Shown here: one piece after another, positions 41,744 to 50,316 of the stretch | How positions within the stretch are numbered: position 1 is the first letter of the stretch | Layout: each line of letters opens with the position of its first letter | NCBI GenBank assembly: GCA_016712415.1 | Contig: JADJRC010000008.1 | Location: forward strand, 254,803-318,802 | Source of the DNA: Lewinellaceae bacterium | Lineage (GTDB): Bacteria > Bacteroidota > Bacteroidia > Chitinophagales > Saprospiraceae | DNA: 64,000 nt | Reading direction: 5' to 3' | The notes under the pieces: generated by a model | Seen by the model: the letters and a program-made list of their open reading frames with translations, nothing else | Told to the model about the DNA's origin: nothing | The model's database searches: none | Program-made: the position numbers and the translations under genes

Positions 41744-44700
41744 ATGCCCAGCCAAACCAACGAACAGGCCCTCGAAGCCGCCCTCGAAAAACGCCTCACA
41801 GGAACCTGCCTGAAGAACTTCGAGCGCAGGGTGTGACCGGCGATGTCACCGAACGGGCTGAATTGTACCGTGGTGGCAATGGCTACTATATTGGCAAGCC
41901 TTCGGATTTCAGTGCCAAGTATGCCTTGGATGAAACCCGTTTCTGGCATTTCTGGAAACCACCCAATCGGAAGAATTAGCCAAACACCAAAAGCAGCCGG
42001 ACTGGAAACTGAAAATACTGGAACGTTTTGACCGCATGGTGAAAAAGTACGGCATCATCCGGCTGTTGCGGAAAGGGCTGGAAGTGGATGATGCCCATTT
42101 TACCCTGTTGTACGTGTTGCCCCTGGCTTCCAGCAGTCCATCGGTGAAAGACAATTTTGAACGGAATGAGTTCAGCGTTACCCGGCAGGTGCGGTATTCC
42201 CTGAACAATACCATGGAAGAGATTGACATGGTGCTGTTTGTCAACGGTCTGCCTTTTGCCACCATGGAATTGAAAAACCATTGGACAGGCCAAAACGCCA
42301 AGGTACACGGACAGAGCCAGTACAAATTCAAACGCGACAATACCCAACCCTTGCTGCAATTCGGTCGCTGCATCGTGCATTTAGCCATAGATACTGATGA
42401 AGCCTACATGACCACCAAATTGGATGGCAGAGGCACCTTTTTCCTGCCCTTCAATCTGGGGAACAACTTCGGCAAAGGCAATCCGCCCAATCCCATTCGG
42501 GCACAAAACATCCTACTTCTGGGAAGATGTTTTTCCCGCCAAAGCGTCGCCAACATCATTCAACATTTCGTCCGTTTTGATGGCAAGGACACCGATCCGC
42601 TGGGCAAAAGACCTTGTATTTCCCCGTTACCACCAATGGACGTGGTGCGAAGGCTCATCGCCGATGCCAGCAAAAAGGGCGTGGGGCAGACCTATTTGAT
42701 CCAGCACTCCGCCGGCTCCGGCAAGTCAAATTCCATCACCTGGGCCGCCTACCAACTCATTGAAACCTATCCTGAAAGCGAGTACCCCCGGCAGCAGGGG
42801 CATCACAACCCGTTGTTCGATTCGGTGATGGTGGTCACCGACCGGCGGCTGTTGGACAAGCAACTCCGCGAGAACATCAAAGAGTTTTCCGAGGTCAAAA
42901 ACATTGTCGCCGCAGCCTATTCCTCCAAGGAATTGAAAGAACACTTGGAGAGCGGCAAAAAGATCATCATCACCACCATCCAGAGTTTCCGTTCATCGTG
43001 GACGGCATTGCCGACCTGAGCGACAAACGCTTTGCGGTCATCATCGACGAGGCCCACAGCAGCCAAAGCGGCTCCGCAGCCGACAACATGAACCGCGCCA
43101 TGGGCAACAGCGGCGCCGAAGAAGAAGACCCCGACCCGCAAGACATGATCCTCGAGGTCATGCGTTCGCGCAAAATGCGCGGCAATGCCTCCTACCTGGC
43201 GTTCACGGCCACGCCGAAAAACAACACGCTGGAAAAATTCGGCGTGAAACAGGAGGATGGCAGTTACAAACCCTTCCACCTGTACTCCATGAAACAAGCC
43301 ATCGAGGAAGGCTTTATCCTCGATGTGCTGGCCAATTACACCACCTACAAGAGTTACTACGAGATCGAAAAATCCATTGAAGAAAATCCTTGTTCGATAC
43401 CGCAAAGGCGCAGAAAACGGTTGAAAGCGTATGTGGAAACACATGAACAGACTATCGCAACCAAGGCCGAAATCATGCTTGATCACTTCATCTCAAATTG
43501 GTCAATACCAAAAAGTTGAAGGGGAAAGGCGAAGGCTATGGTGGTAACCAAAGCATCTGAATCAGCCATTCAGTATTACTGGGCACTCCGCAGGATTTTG
43601 AGATCCAAAGGCAATCCGTTCAGCATACTTATTGCGTTTTCCGGCAAAAAAAAGTCGACGGCGAAGAATTCACCGAAGAAACGATCAACGGCTTCCCGAA
43701 AAAGATACCCGCGACAAATTTGATGAAGATGAATACCGGATACTCGTGGTCGCCAACAAGTACCTGACCGGGTTCGACCAGCCCAAACTGACGGCCATGT
43801 ATGTCGATAAAAAAGTTGCAGGGCGTTTTGGCGGTACAGGCACTCTCCCGCTTGAATCGCTCAGCCGATAAACTGGGCAAGAAGACCGAAGATTTCTTCG
43901 TGCTGGATTTTTCAACTCCACCGATGATATCAAAACCGCCTTTGATCCCTTCTACACGGCGACTTCGCTCAGCAAAGCAACGATGTGAACGTACTGCACG
44001 AACTCAAAGGCAACCTGGATGAAGTCGGCGTGTATGAATGGTCGGAGGTGGAAGATTTCGTAGAAAAATACTTCCCAAAGGCGTAGATGCCCAATTGCTG
44101 AGCCCAATCATTGATGTGCCGCCGAACGGTTCGTCGTTGGCCTGGGGCTGGACGAAAAAGAAAAGGCCGATTTCAAAATCAAGGCAAAGCAGTTTGTGAA
44201 AATTTACGGTCAAATGGCTTCCATCCTGCCCTATGAGGTAGTGAATTGGGAAAACTGTTTTGGTTTCTGAAATTCCTGATTCCCAAGTTGGCCATCAAAG
44301 ACACAACTATCGATGCCATGGACGAATTACTAAATTCAGTTGATTTGTCCACCTACGGGTTGGAGCGGTGAAACTGAACACCACCATCGAGTTAGATGCC
44401 ACGGAAACCGAAATTGATCCGCAAAATCCAAATCCGCGCGGTGCTCACGGCGGCGACGAACAAGAAGACCCATTGGACCTGATTATCCGGAGTTTCAACG
44501 AGCGCTGGTTTCAGGGCTGGGAAGCCACCCCGGATGAGCAGCGGGTGAAGTTTGTCAATATCGCCCAGAAAATGCGGGCGCATCCGGACTTACCAGTGAA
44601 ATACGCCGAGAACCCGGATTCCCAAAATGCGGATATTGCCCTGAACAAATGTTTAATGAAGTGATGGCCCAAGAGCGGAAAAACGAACTGGATCTGTACC

Positions 44701-44773
44701 GGTTGATCGCCAAGGATGATGCTTTCGGGTGGCGATGCTGGATACATTGAAGCGGGTGTTGGGGGTGGGGTAA
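41744..44773 (+). CDS. hsdR: Type I restriction endonuclease subunit R (many frameshifts)
   Basis: About 1,000 residues in pieces. The start at 41744 (MPSQTNEQALEAALEKRLTG) and early segments are typical HsdR. The nuclease domain shows NTMEEIDMVLFVNGLPFATM and ELKNHW, the D...ExK core. The helicase motor has Walker A HSAGSGKSNSITW (nt ~42705-42740), the Walker B box IIDEAHSSQSG, and motif III YLAFTATPKNNTLEKFG. Indels occur near 41820, 41940, 42990, 43390 and at many points after 43500; the last codons LDTLKRVLGVG end at 44773. HsdR translocates DNA and cuts unmethylated DNA in the HsdR2M2S complex. Confidence 0.85.
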
Positions 44774-44834
44774 AATAATGTTAGTTTATTCGGTACCGGT
44801 ACTTAATATATTTAAAAAAAAAAATGTAGGTAAT

Positions 44835-45795
44835 ATGGATATTGAAATTAACGACCCCGCCTATCTTGAAACCGCACTCAAAAGTTTGCTGGGGCAACTG
44901 AGTCACAAATTAATCCCTAATTGGAGCGATTCTTTAAAAAAGGCTGCAACACAAGCAAACAATGTAATTAAAGCCTCAAAACATTTAAGCCAAAAAGGCG
45001 ATTGGCAGTTTTGAGTATGTTCAATAATGTTACTATAACAGCAAACTCATAATGCATTTGAGAAAGTTGTGCAACTAGTTCAAAATGAAACATAAGCAAA
45101 AATTTGACATTACTGTTTGATAAACTATATAATGAAATTATCAAAAACTTAGTTGACTTAATAAAGGTGTTCGACATTTATTATTTTGAAGATAATATTA
45201 CTCATAAAAGCCAGATGGATTCCTGGATTTCTGAAGTTAATCAGAATAGAAATAGGGCTGCATCAATAGTTAAGGATGCTGAAAAGATTTTGGCAGATAC
45301 CAAAACATCCGCCGCTAAAATCGCAGTCGAACATTATAAACGATTTTTGGCAAAGAAAGTCGCAATTTTTCAATTTTCTCTTGGCTTGGTTACTGCATTG
45401 TTAGTCACTAGCAGCACTTATTGCAATTGGCATATGGTTTTTACCCGAAATCCCGCAAGATGCTTTGGGGGGTAAGATTGCCGAAATTATCTTTTAAAAA
45501 TCGTCATCATATCAGGGCTGTTTTATTTGATTGCGCTTTTTGCACGTAACTATCGGGCAAGTAAACACAACGCAATTCTCAATAAGCATAGACAAAATGC
45601 TTTGAAAACTTTTTTGATTTTTACCACCTCCGTACAAGAAAACGACCTACAGACCAAAACGCCATACTGCTAAAAGCAACTGAAGTCATTTTTTCCAATC
45701 AACCTACCGGATTCATGCCCGACTCAGGAGATGGTGATATGTCTCCCAAGATTATAGAGATATTTAAAAACTTCCCTGCATCTGCCGGAAAATAA
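44835..45795 (+). CDS. Predicted membrane protein with coiled coil, unknown function (frameshifted)
   Basis: About 320 residues after joining frames: MDIEINDPAYLETALKSLLG at 44835, FDKLYNEIIKNLVDLIKVFD, a basic helix RNRAASIVKDAEKILADTKT, two membrane segments (FQFSLGLVTALLV and, in another frame, IVIISGLFYLIALFA), and an end FSNQPTGFMPDSGDGDMSP to the stop at 45795. Low GC compared with neighbours. It follows hsdR by 61 bases. Two central membrane helices after a coiled coil fit membrane effectors of defence systems, but I know no named family. Confidence 0.55.
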
Positions 45796-45890
45796 CCGTC
45801 ACTCACTCTCAAACCCTTATCCTCCCTACCCCCACCACTACCTCACCGGCGCTTTTTGAATAGGTATTTCATCAACACAACTTCAATACC

Positions 45891-46724
45891 ATGAAAATCA
45901 AGATCGATAAAATTGTAAACCACCCTATCGAGTTGTCAGGTACCTGAGTGACGATATCTTCGAGTTCAAGATCGATACCGGTAACCTGTTTGAAAAGACG
46001 TTCCAGGAGTTTCTGGAAAAAGCAAAGGAAGGCACCCACCGTGATATTGCTTTCATCGACAATAATATCCCGCGCGGTAATTTGACCCAAATCGGCACTC
46101 CGGGAGGAACTGGTCCAAAACAAACCTGACCCCATATCTACAAGGCAGAAAGTTACTACACCAACGGACAAAAAATTGTTATCGCTGGTCAAAACCGACA
46201 AAGGCTATGAAATCGGGAAGCACCACAGCCTTCAGTACTTTGCCGGCAGTTTTTACAACTCTATTGGAGTTCCCAGCCTGAAACTGGAAAGTTTTCAACT
46301 GGAGACCTATCAGTTAAAAGAAATAGCCGAGACTGAAATGCTTGAAGAACTGTCCGCCGTGGAAATAATCAGGATTCCCACCCTCCACGATTCCGATTTC
46401 GACTATATCGAAGCGCGCTTTGTTTACCCCTTCACCTACCACTTCAAATTCAACGGCATTGAAATTTCAAGAACAGAGGGCTATCCCCTGCCCAACCTGG
46501 ATACCATTTCGGTCGAAATCATCCAGGCCTTAAAACCCAAAGTCCTCAAATGTTGCCGGAACTGCACCCATTTCAAGTACAGCGGAATGTCATACGACAT
46601 GAGCGGCGGAAGAGCCGGATACTGTAATGTATTCACCGAAAGACTTGATAAAGAACACGCCCGGGAGGCTGTCACCAACATCTGGCAATGGTGCGATCAT
46701 TTCAAACAGAATGAGCGGATTTAG
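45891..46724 (+). CDS. Unknown protein with C-terminal Cys cluster (frameshifted)
   Basis: About 277 residues in two main frames: MKIKIDKIVNHPIELSG from 45891, FEFKIDTGNLFEKTFQEFLE, and from about 46176 LVKTDKGYEIGKHHSLQYFA onward. The C-terminal 45 residues hold CCRNCTHFKYSG and YCNVF, and WCDHF near the end: several Cys and His residues that could bind zinc or an iron-sulphur cluster. The gene closes the RM locus and is convergent with the DGR cassette. Family not recognised. Confidence 0.5.
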
Positions 46725-46775
46725 GTGGTGGGTTGTAGGCTGTCCCATATTCAACAAAACATATCCCCTCCGCTC

Positions 46776-46799
46776 AAAAAAATTCGAGGGCTGCGCCCT
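46776..46799 (-). terminator. Terminator after the first DGR target gene
   Basis: On the minus strand AGGGC-GCA-GCCCT (46799-46787) is followed by TCGA and seven T (46782-46776). It lies about 135 bases past the stop of the FGE1 gene, beyond the conserved 3' flank. Confidence 0.6.
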
Positions 46800-46917
46800 G
46801 TTGACCCGCTCTCGCCTTGCTCCGCGCTGCTTACTTCGCTTCGCCGTCGGTCGTCCCTCCCTCCTTACTCGCTTCGTCGCAGCGCATCGCGTTTTCTTTG
46901 CTCACAGGAAAGCCGGA
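46800..46917 (-). repeat. Conserved 3' flank of variable repeat 1, with the 18-base element
   Basis: This region aligns with 49433-49548 behind variable repeat 2. Shared blocks include GCCGTCGGTCGTCCCTCCC (one extra G in the second copy), CTCGCC near the outer end, and the exact 18-base element GCTCACAGGAAAGCCGGA (plus strand, 46900-46917). The element lies 19 bases from the edge of VR1. Such 3' flanks are where DGR homing needs its initiation and structure signals. Confidence 0.7.
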
Positions 46918-46933
46918 GTGGCAGACCAACTGA

Positions 46934-47668
46934 CTACAGGGACAAAGCAAGGCGGAAGCCAATGCCGCTGAGGCGATACCCCGGCGCGTAGTAGTAGCGA
47001 TAGGCGGCACGGCAAAACAGCGCCGAGTTGAGCCAACTGCCGCCGCGGTTCACGCGGTACGAACCCCGATCTGGGTGGCCTATCCAGGCACTGCCGTCTT
47101 CCGGTGCACCTTTGTAATCACTGTGCCAGTCGTCTTCGCACCACTCCCACATTCCCGCTCATATCGTGGATACCCAACTGGTTCGGTTGCTTTTGCCCGA
47201 CGGGCTTTGTCTCGCTCCCGCTGTTGCCCGTAAACCAACCCACATCTTTAAGCCGGTCGCTACCCGCGTATTTGTACCCTTCCGTATGATATTTGCCCCC
47301 GCGCGCGGCATACTCCCATTCAGCCTCCGTCGGGAGGCGGTAGAAATGACCTGCCGGGCGAGTATCATTTGTCAGATCATTCAATCGCTTGATAAACCCC
47401 TGCGCATCGTCCCACGATACCTTTTCCACAGGGCGATCATCCCCCTGAAAATCGGAAGGGTTTTCACCGTTCATTACTGCCTTCCACACCGCTTGCGTTA
47501 CCGGGTATTTCCCGATGTAAAACCTGAAACTGTCACCTGGTGCTGCGGTTTTTCATAGGACGCTGCCTCTGTATCGTTATCCGGGCTGCCCATTTCAAAG
47601 GCCCCGCCCTCGACCGGGATCATCCAAAATTCACAGCCTTTGACGATTTCTTTGTGCGGGTCAGTCAT
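46934..47668 (-). CDS. DGR target protein 1: formylglycine-generating-enzyme (FGE) fold protein with variable C-terminus
   Basis: About 244 residues from the ATG at 47668 (MTDPHKEIVKGCEFWMIPVE). FGE-sulfatase family segments: GGAFEMGSPDNDTE, VTQAVWKAVMNGENPSDFQG, RPVEKVSWDDAQGFIKRL, YRLPTEAEWEYAARGGKY and LGIHDMSGNVWEWCEDD, then the C-terminal RVNRGGSWLNSALFCRAAYR and IGFRLALSL. The last ~43 residues are the variable repeat. The fold is C-type-lectin-like and the varied residues line its ligand surface. Two indels (near 47150 and 47500) split the gene. The gene lies downstream of the template repeat in the same direction. There is no signal peptide, so it is likely cytoplasmic. Confidence 0.85.
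46937..47066 (-). repeat. DGR variable repeat 1 (VR1)
   Basis: 130 bases aligned without gaps to the template repeat at 47850-47979. I count 19 mismatches, and every one lies at an adenine of the template (sense strand). The 28 bases at the 3' end (CATTGGCTTCCGCCTTGCTT and TGTCCCTG) are identical in both and nearly free of A. The stop codon of the target gene follows directly. Confidence 0.95.
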
Positions 47669-47696
47669 GGTTGTTAGATCTGAAAATTCAAAAGAT

Positions 47697-47750
47697 GAAG
47701 CGGCAGGTCTTTCGACCCCCGAGTCCACGGGGCTACTAAACCGCCGCTTC
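47697..47750 (-). ncRNA. Candidate structured RNA between template repeat and target gene 1
   Basis: An outer 8-base stem (GAAGCGGC at 47697-47704 with GCCGCTTC at 47743-47750) encloses two small hairpins, GGTC-TTTC-GACC and CCCCG-AGTCCA-CGGGG, forming a three-way-junction-like fold. It lies 100 bases past the template repeat and 29 bases before the FGE1 start, so it may belong to the template RNA or to the FGE1 leader. Structure inferred by eye. Confidence 0.4.
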
Positions 47751-47829
47751 GGCCCCGAAAAATCAGGGCTTTTTGTCCCACACCCCAAAGGTTGAAGGAG
47801 CAGGACAATCGCCTGTTCAGTGGACGCCA

Positions 47830-47847
47830 TCCGGCTTTCCTGTGAGC
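47830..47847 (-). promoter_or_regulatory. 18-base element next to the template repeat, inverted relative to the VR flanks
   Basis: The plus strand reads TCCGGCTTTCCTGTGAGC, the exact reverse complement of the element beside VR1 (46900-46917) and VR2 (49531-49548). It begins two bases beyond the template repeat. The RNA copied from the template repeat would therefore carry a 3' flank complementary to the sense strand downstream of each VR. Confidence 0.75.
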
Positions 47848-47849
47848 TG

Positions 47850-47979
47850 CAGGGACAAAGCAAGGCGGAAGCCAATGTTGTTGTTGCGATTCTCCGGCGT
47901 GTTGTTGTTGCGATAGGCGGCACGGCAATTCTGCGCCGTGTTGTTCCAACTGCCGCCGCGGTTCACGCGGTTCGTACCC
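47850..47979 (-). repeat. DGR template repeat (TR)
   Basis: 130 bases, adjoining the reverse transcriptase stop codon. Read in the target frame, it gives RVNRGGSWNNTAQNCRAAYR, NNNTPENRNNNIGFRLALSL, with AAC codons at the variable positions, the hallmark of DGR templates: adenine mutation of AAC gives many residues but never a stop. Both variable repeats differ from it only at template adenines (19 and 20 sites). Confidence 0.95.
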
Positions 47980-48976
47980 TATGGCGATTGACCTTTAAGG
48001 CGTAAAAGTAGGTTTTTTCGCAATGTCCAGGTATCGGCGTGACGGGTAAAAGCGAGGAGTGGCAGTGCGTGGCGCTGGCACCGGGATTCACTCCATATTC
48101 CGCTGTGGTAGTTATCGTCCACCGTTTGCATTTTTCGCAAAAAACGCTGTTTGCTTTTTGCAGCAACCGGAGTATGATGCGGAAAAATATGGTACCCCAA
48201 AAATGGAAGGCCATTTTACATTGGTTCAATACCTCCGGTTTGAGTTGGCAACGCAGGTCGTTTGGATATAATCGGTAATGGACTCAAAATCTTTTCAATC
48301 TGAATTTGTCAGGATGCCACAACACCATGTCGTCCATATACCCACATAGGCTTTGACCCGCAGCCGTTCTTTGATAAAATGATCCAACCCCAGTGAGATA
48401 ATGGTTGGCGAAATATTGGCTCGTCAGGTTGCCGATGGGCAGCCCACGCACTGGGTATGCCTCGTAACTGTCGATGATTTTGAAAAAATTTGTGACACGA
48501 TGCGGTCTTTGAACATCCGGGCCAGTTGGTCTTTTATGATGTTGTGGTGTACGGTTTCAAAGAATTTGCGTATGTCCAATTTCAAAACCAGGTATTACCG
48601 TTGCTGAACATCCGCGCACGCGACAGCGCCGCATAAGTACCTTTATCTTTTCGGCTTGCGTAGCCGTCAAATATCTGAGCACGCTCGAAATAGACGTGAC
48701 AGATGTTCATCAGGGCATGATGCAGCACTTGTTCAGAAAATGCGCTGGCACATATCTTCCTCTCCTTCGGTTCGTAAACCTTGAAATACCGGTACGCTCC
48801 AACTGCGACCTCGCCGCTCAAAATCTGTTCGCGAAGTATTGGCACATGGCGCTCTATCCTGAAAAAATAGTCCAGTACTTCCTTCGAATACCGCTTCCCT
48901 TTGGCCGCTTTCCACGCCGCAAGGCGAGGTTGTCGGGGTCTGCCACTCGTTCGATCAGTCTTTCAACCCTTTTCAT
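47979..48976 (-). CDS. DGR reverse transcriptase (frameshifted)
   Basis: About 332 residues after joining frames. Start at ATG 48976 (MKRVERLIERVADPDNL), then KRYSKEVLDYFFRIERHVPI, SGEVAVGAYRYFKVYEPK, and the palm motifs FSNGNTWFLKLDIRKFFETV, LPIGNLTSQYFAN and YMDDMVLWHPD. The LPIGNLTSQ form, with SQ in place of the usual SP, is typical of DGR reverse transcriptases; YMDD is the catalytic box (near 48330). The C-terminal region LPFLGYHIFPHH and TRHADTWTLRKNLLLRLKG is the thumb. Indels at about 48930, 48590, 48495, 48385 and 48335 break it. Its 5' end overlaps the HRDC gene by 14 bases, suggesting translational coupling. It copies TR RNA with adenine-directed errors. Confidence 0.9.
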
Positions 48977-49395
48977 CCGACGGGTTTGACTGAAAATAAT
49001 GACCGTATTTTTCTATTTTCTTTTCGCCGACACCTTCCACTGCACTCAATCCGGCAGGTGTAATAACCTCCAATTTTGCTATAGCAGCCAGTTCCCCGTC
49101 GGTGAACACCACATATGCCGGCACTGATTCCGCCTCGGCTACGCGCTTGCGGATGTCGCGTAGTGCAGCAAAACGCTTGAACGTAGCCTCATCCAAAACT
49201 TGCCGGTAATCCACCCTTTTGACGCTCGCGTTCACTGGAAGCGACGTCATCCAGATATTTGATACAAAAGCACCACGATGTCCCCTGCAATTGGTTTTCA
49301 ACCTGCAATATTTTTCTCGAGCGCAGGAACACGTTCATCTCATCAGCCAGCATCTCTCCGCCCATGATTGGAATGGTATAGAATTTTATCTGCAT
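48963..49395 (-). CDS. HRDC-domain DGR accessory protein (one frameshift)
   Basis: About 144 residues from the ATG at 49395 (MQIKFYTIPIMGGEMLADEM, NVFLRSRKILQVENQL), with a shift near 49220 that leads into VDYRQVLDEATFKRFAALRD, VPAYVVFTDGELAAIAKLE and GLSAVEGVGEKKIEKYGHYF, the HRDC nucleic-acid-binding core. Proteins of this type, with the MQIKF-start N-terminal domain, accompany the reverse transcriptase in a subset of DGRs in place of Avd. It probably binds the template RNA or target DNA. Its stop overlaps the reverse transcriptase start. Confidence 0.85.
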
Positions 49396-49414
49396 GTTAA
49401 AAACCGGTTTTTTT

Positions 49415-49440
49415 AAAAAAAATTTGGGGCCAAGCCCCAA
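49415..49440 (-). terminator. Strong terminator between target gene 2 and the HRDC gene
   Basis: On the minus strand TTGGGGC-TTG-GCCCCAA (49440-49424) followed by A and eight T (49422-49415). It should end the Roco-FGE2 transcript. Only 19 bases separate the T-run from the HRDC start at 49395, and no TAnnTTTG box is seen there, so HRDC, the reverse transcriptase and TR RNA may depend on read-through. Confidence 0.85.
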
Positions 49441-49548
49441 TTCAGTCCCTCGCCCCCTTCGCTGTGCTGCGCCGTCGGGTCGTCCCTCCCCTCCTCGCTT
49501 GCACCGCTCCGGTGGCTCGTTTTTCTTTTTGCTCACAGGAAAGCCGGA
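49433..49548 (-). repeat. Conserved 3' flank of variable repeat 2, with the 18-base element
   Basis: Counterpart of 46800-46917. It holds the same 18-base element at 49531-49548 (20 bases from VR2) and the shared GCCGTCGGGTCGTCCCTCCC block. The stop codon of target gene 2 (49533-49535) falls inside the element, so this target protein is extended by eleven residues compared with target 1. Confidence 0.7.
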
Positions 49549-50286
49549 GTGGAGCGCCCATCTGCCTGCAGGGACAAAGCAAGGCGGAAGCCAATGAAGT
49601 TGTAGCGGAAACCCCGGCGTGAAGTTGCCGCGAGAGGCGGCACGGCAAAACCGCGCCGTGCTGAGCCAACTGCCGCCGCGGTACACGCGGTACGAACCCT
49701 CTCAGGCCCTTGGGGTCTGTAACTATGCCCGTTTTTTACACTTTTCGTAATATTCAGTGCCCCCATGCCAGTCTTCGCACCACTCCCATACGTTACCACT
49801 CATGTCGTAGATGCCCAATTGGTTCGGCTGTTTTTGCCCGACAGGCTTTGTCTCATTTCCGCTATTGTTCCAAACCAACCTACATCTTTGAGCCGGTCGC
49901 TGCCTGCGTACTTGTAGCCTTCCGTGAAGTATTTGCCACCGCGGGCTGCGTATTCCCATTCGGCCTCCGTCGGAAGGCGGTAGTCTCGCCCGGTCAGGCG
50001 CCGCAATTCAGGCAGGAATTTTTGGTGATGTCGTCCCACGATACCCGCTCCACAGGACGGTCATCCCCCTGAAATTCGGAAGGGTTTTCGCCGTCCATCA
50101 CCGCCTTCCACACCGCTTGCGTCACGGGATGTTTCCGATGTAAAATGGAGACCGTCACTTTGTGCACAGGCCGACAGGCATCCCAGAGGTCGCCGTGTTC
50201 GTCGCCCATATCGAAGTGCCGCCTTCGACGGGGATCATATCGAAGGGGATAGGGAGGTTGGGTAGTGGTTGGGAGTGGATTTGCAT
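49533..50286 (-). CDS. DGR target protein 2: FGE-fold protein with variable C-terminus (frameshifted)
   Basis: About 250 residues. Start at ATG 50286 (MQIHSQPLPNLPIPFDMIPV). Segments shared with target 1: KHPVTQAVWKAVMDGENPSE, RPVERVSWDDITKKFLPEL, DYRLPTEAEWEYAARGGKYF, SDRLKDVGWFGNNSGNETKP and LGIYDMSGNVWEWCEDWHGG, then RVYRGGSWLSTARFCRAASR and NFTPGFRYNFIGFRLALSLQ, ending ADGRSTPAFL. At least four indels interrupt it. It starts 30 bases after the stop of the Roco-TIR gene on the same strand, so the two are probably one transcript. The tail past the variable repeat is unique to this copy. Confidence 0.85.
49569..49699 (-). repeat. DGR variable repeat 2 (VR2)
   Basis: 131 bases: the template length plus one extra G (plus strand, in GCGG near 49605), which also breaks the frame and is probably a sequencing error. 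With that base removed I count 20 mismatches to the template repeat, all at template adenines. Twelve or more variable codons differ from VR1, so the two targets have been diversified independently. Confidence 0.92.
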
Positions 50287-50316
50287 AGCCAAGTGGGGTT
50301 TTATTTGGTGAAGGCC

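Noticed and set aside
46934..50286. Avd accessory gene in the DGR
   Set aside because: I searched the reverse transcriptase neighbourhood for a short four-helix protein and found none; an HRDC gene takes its place.
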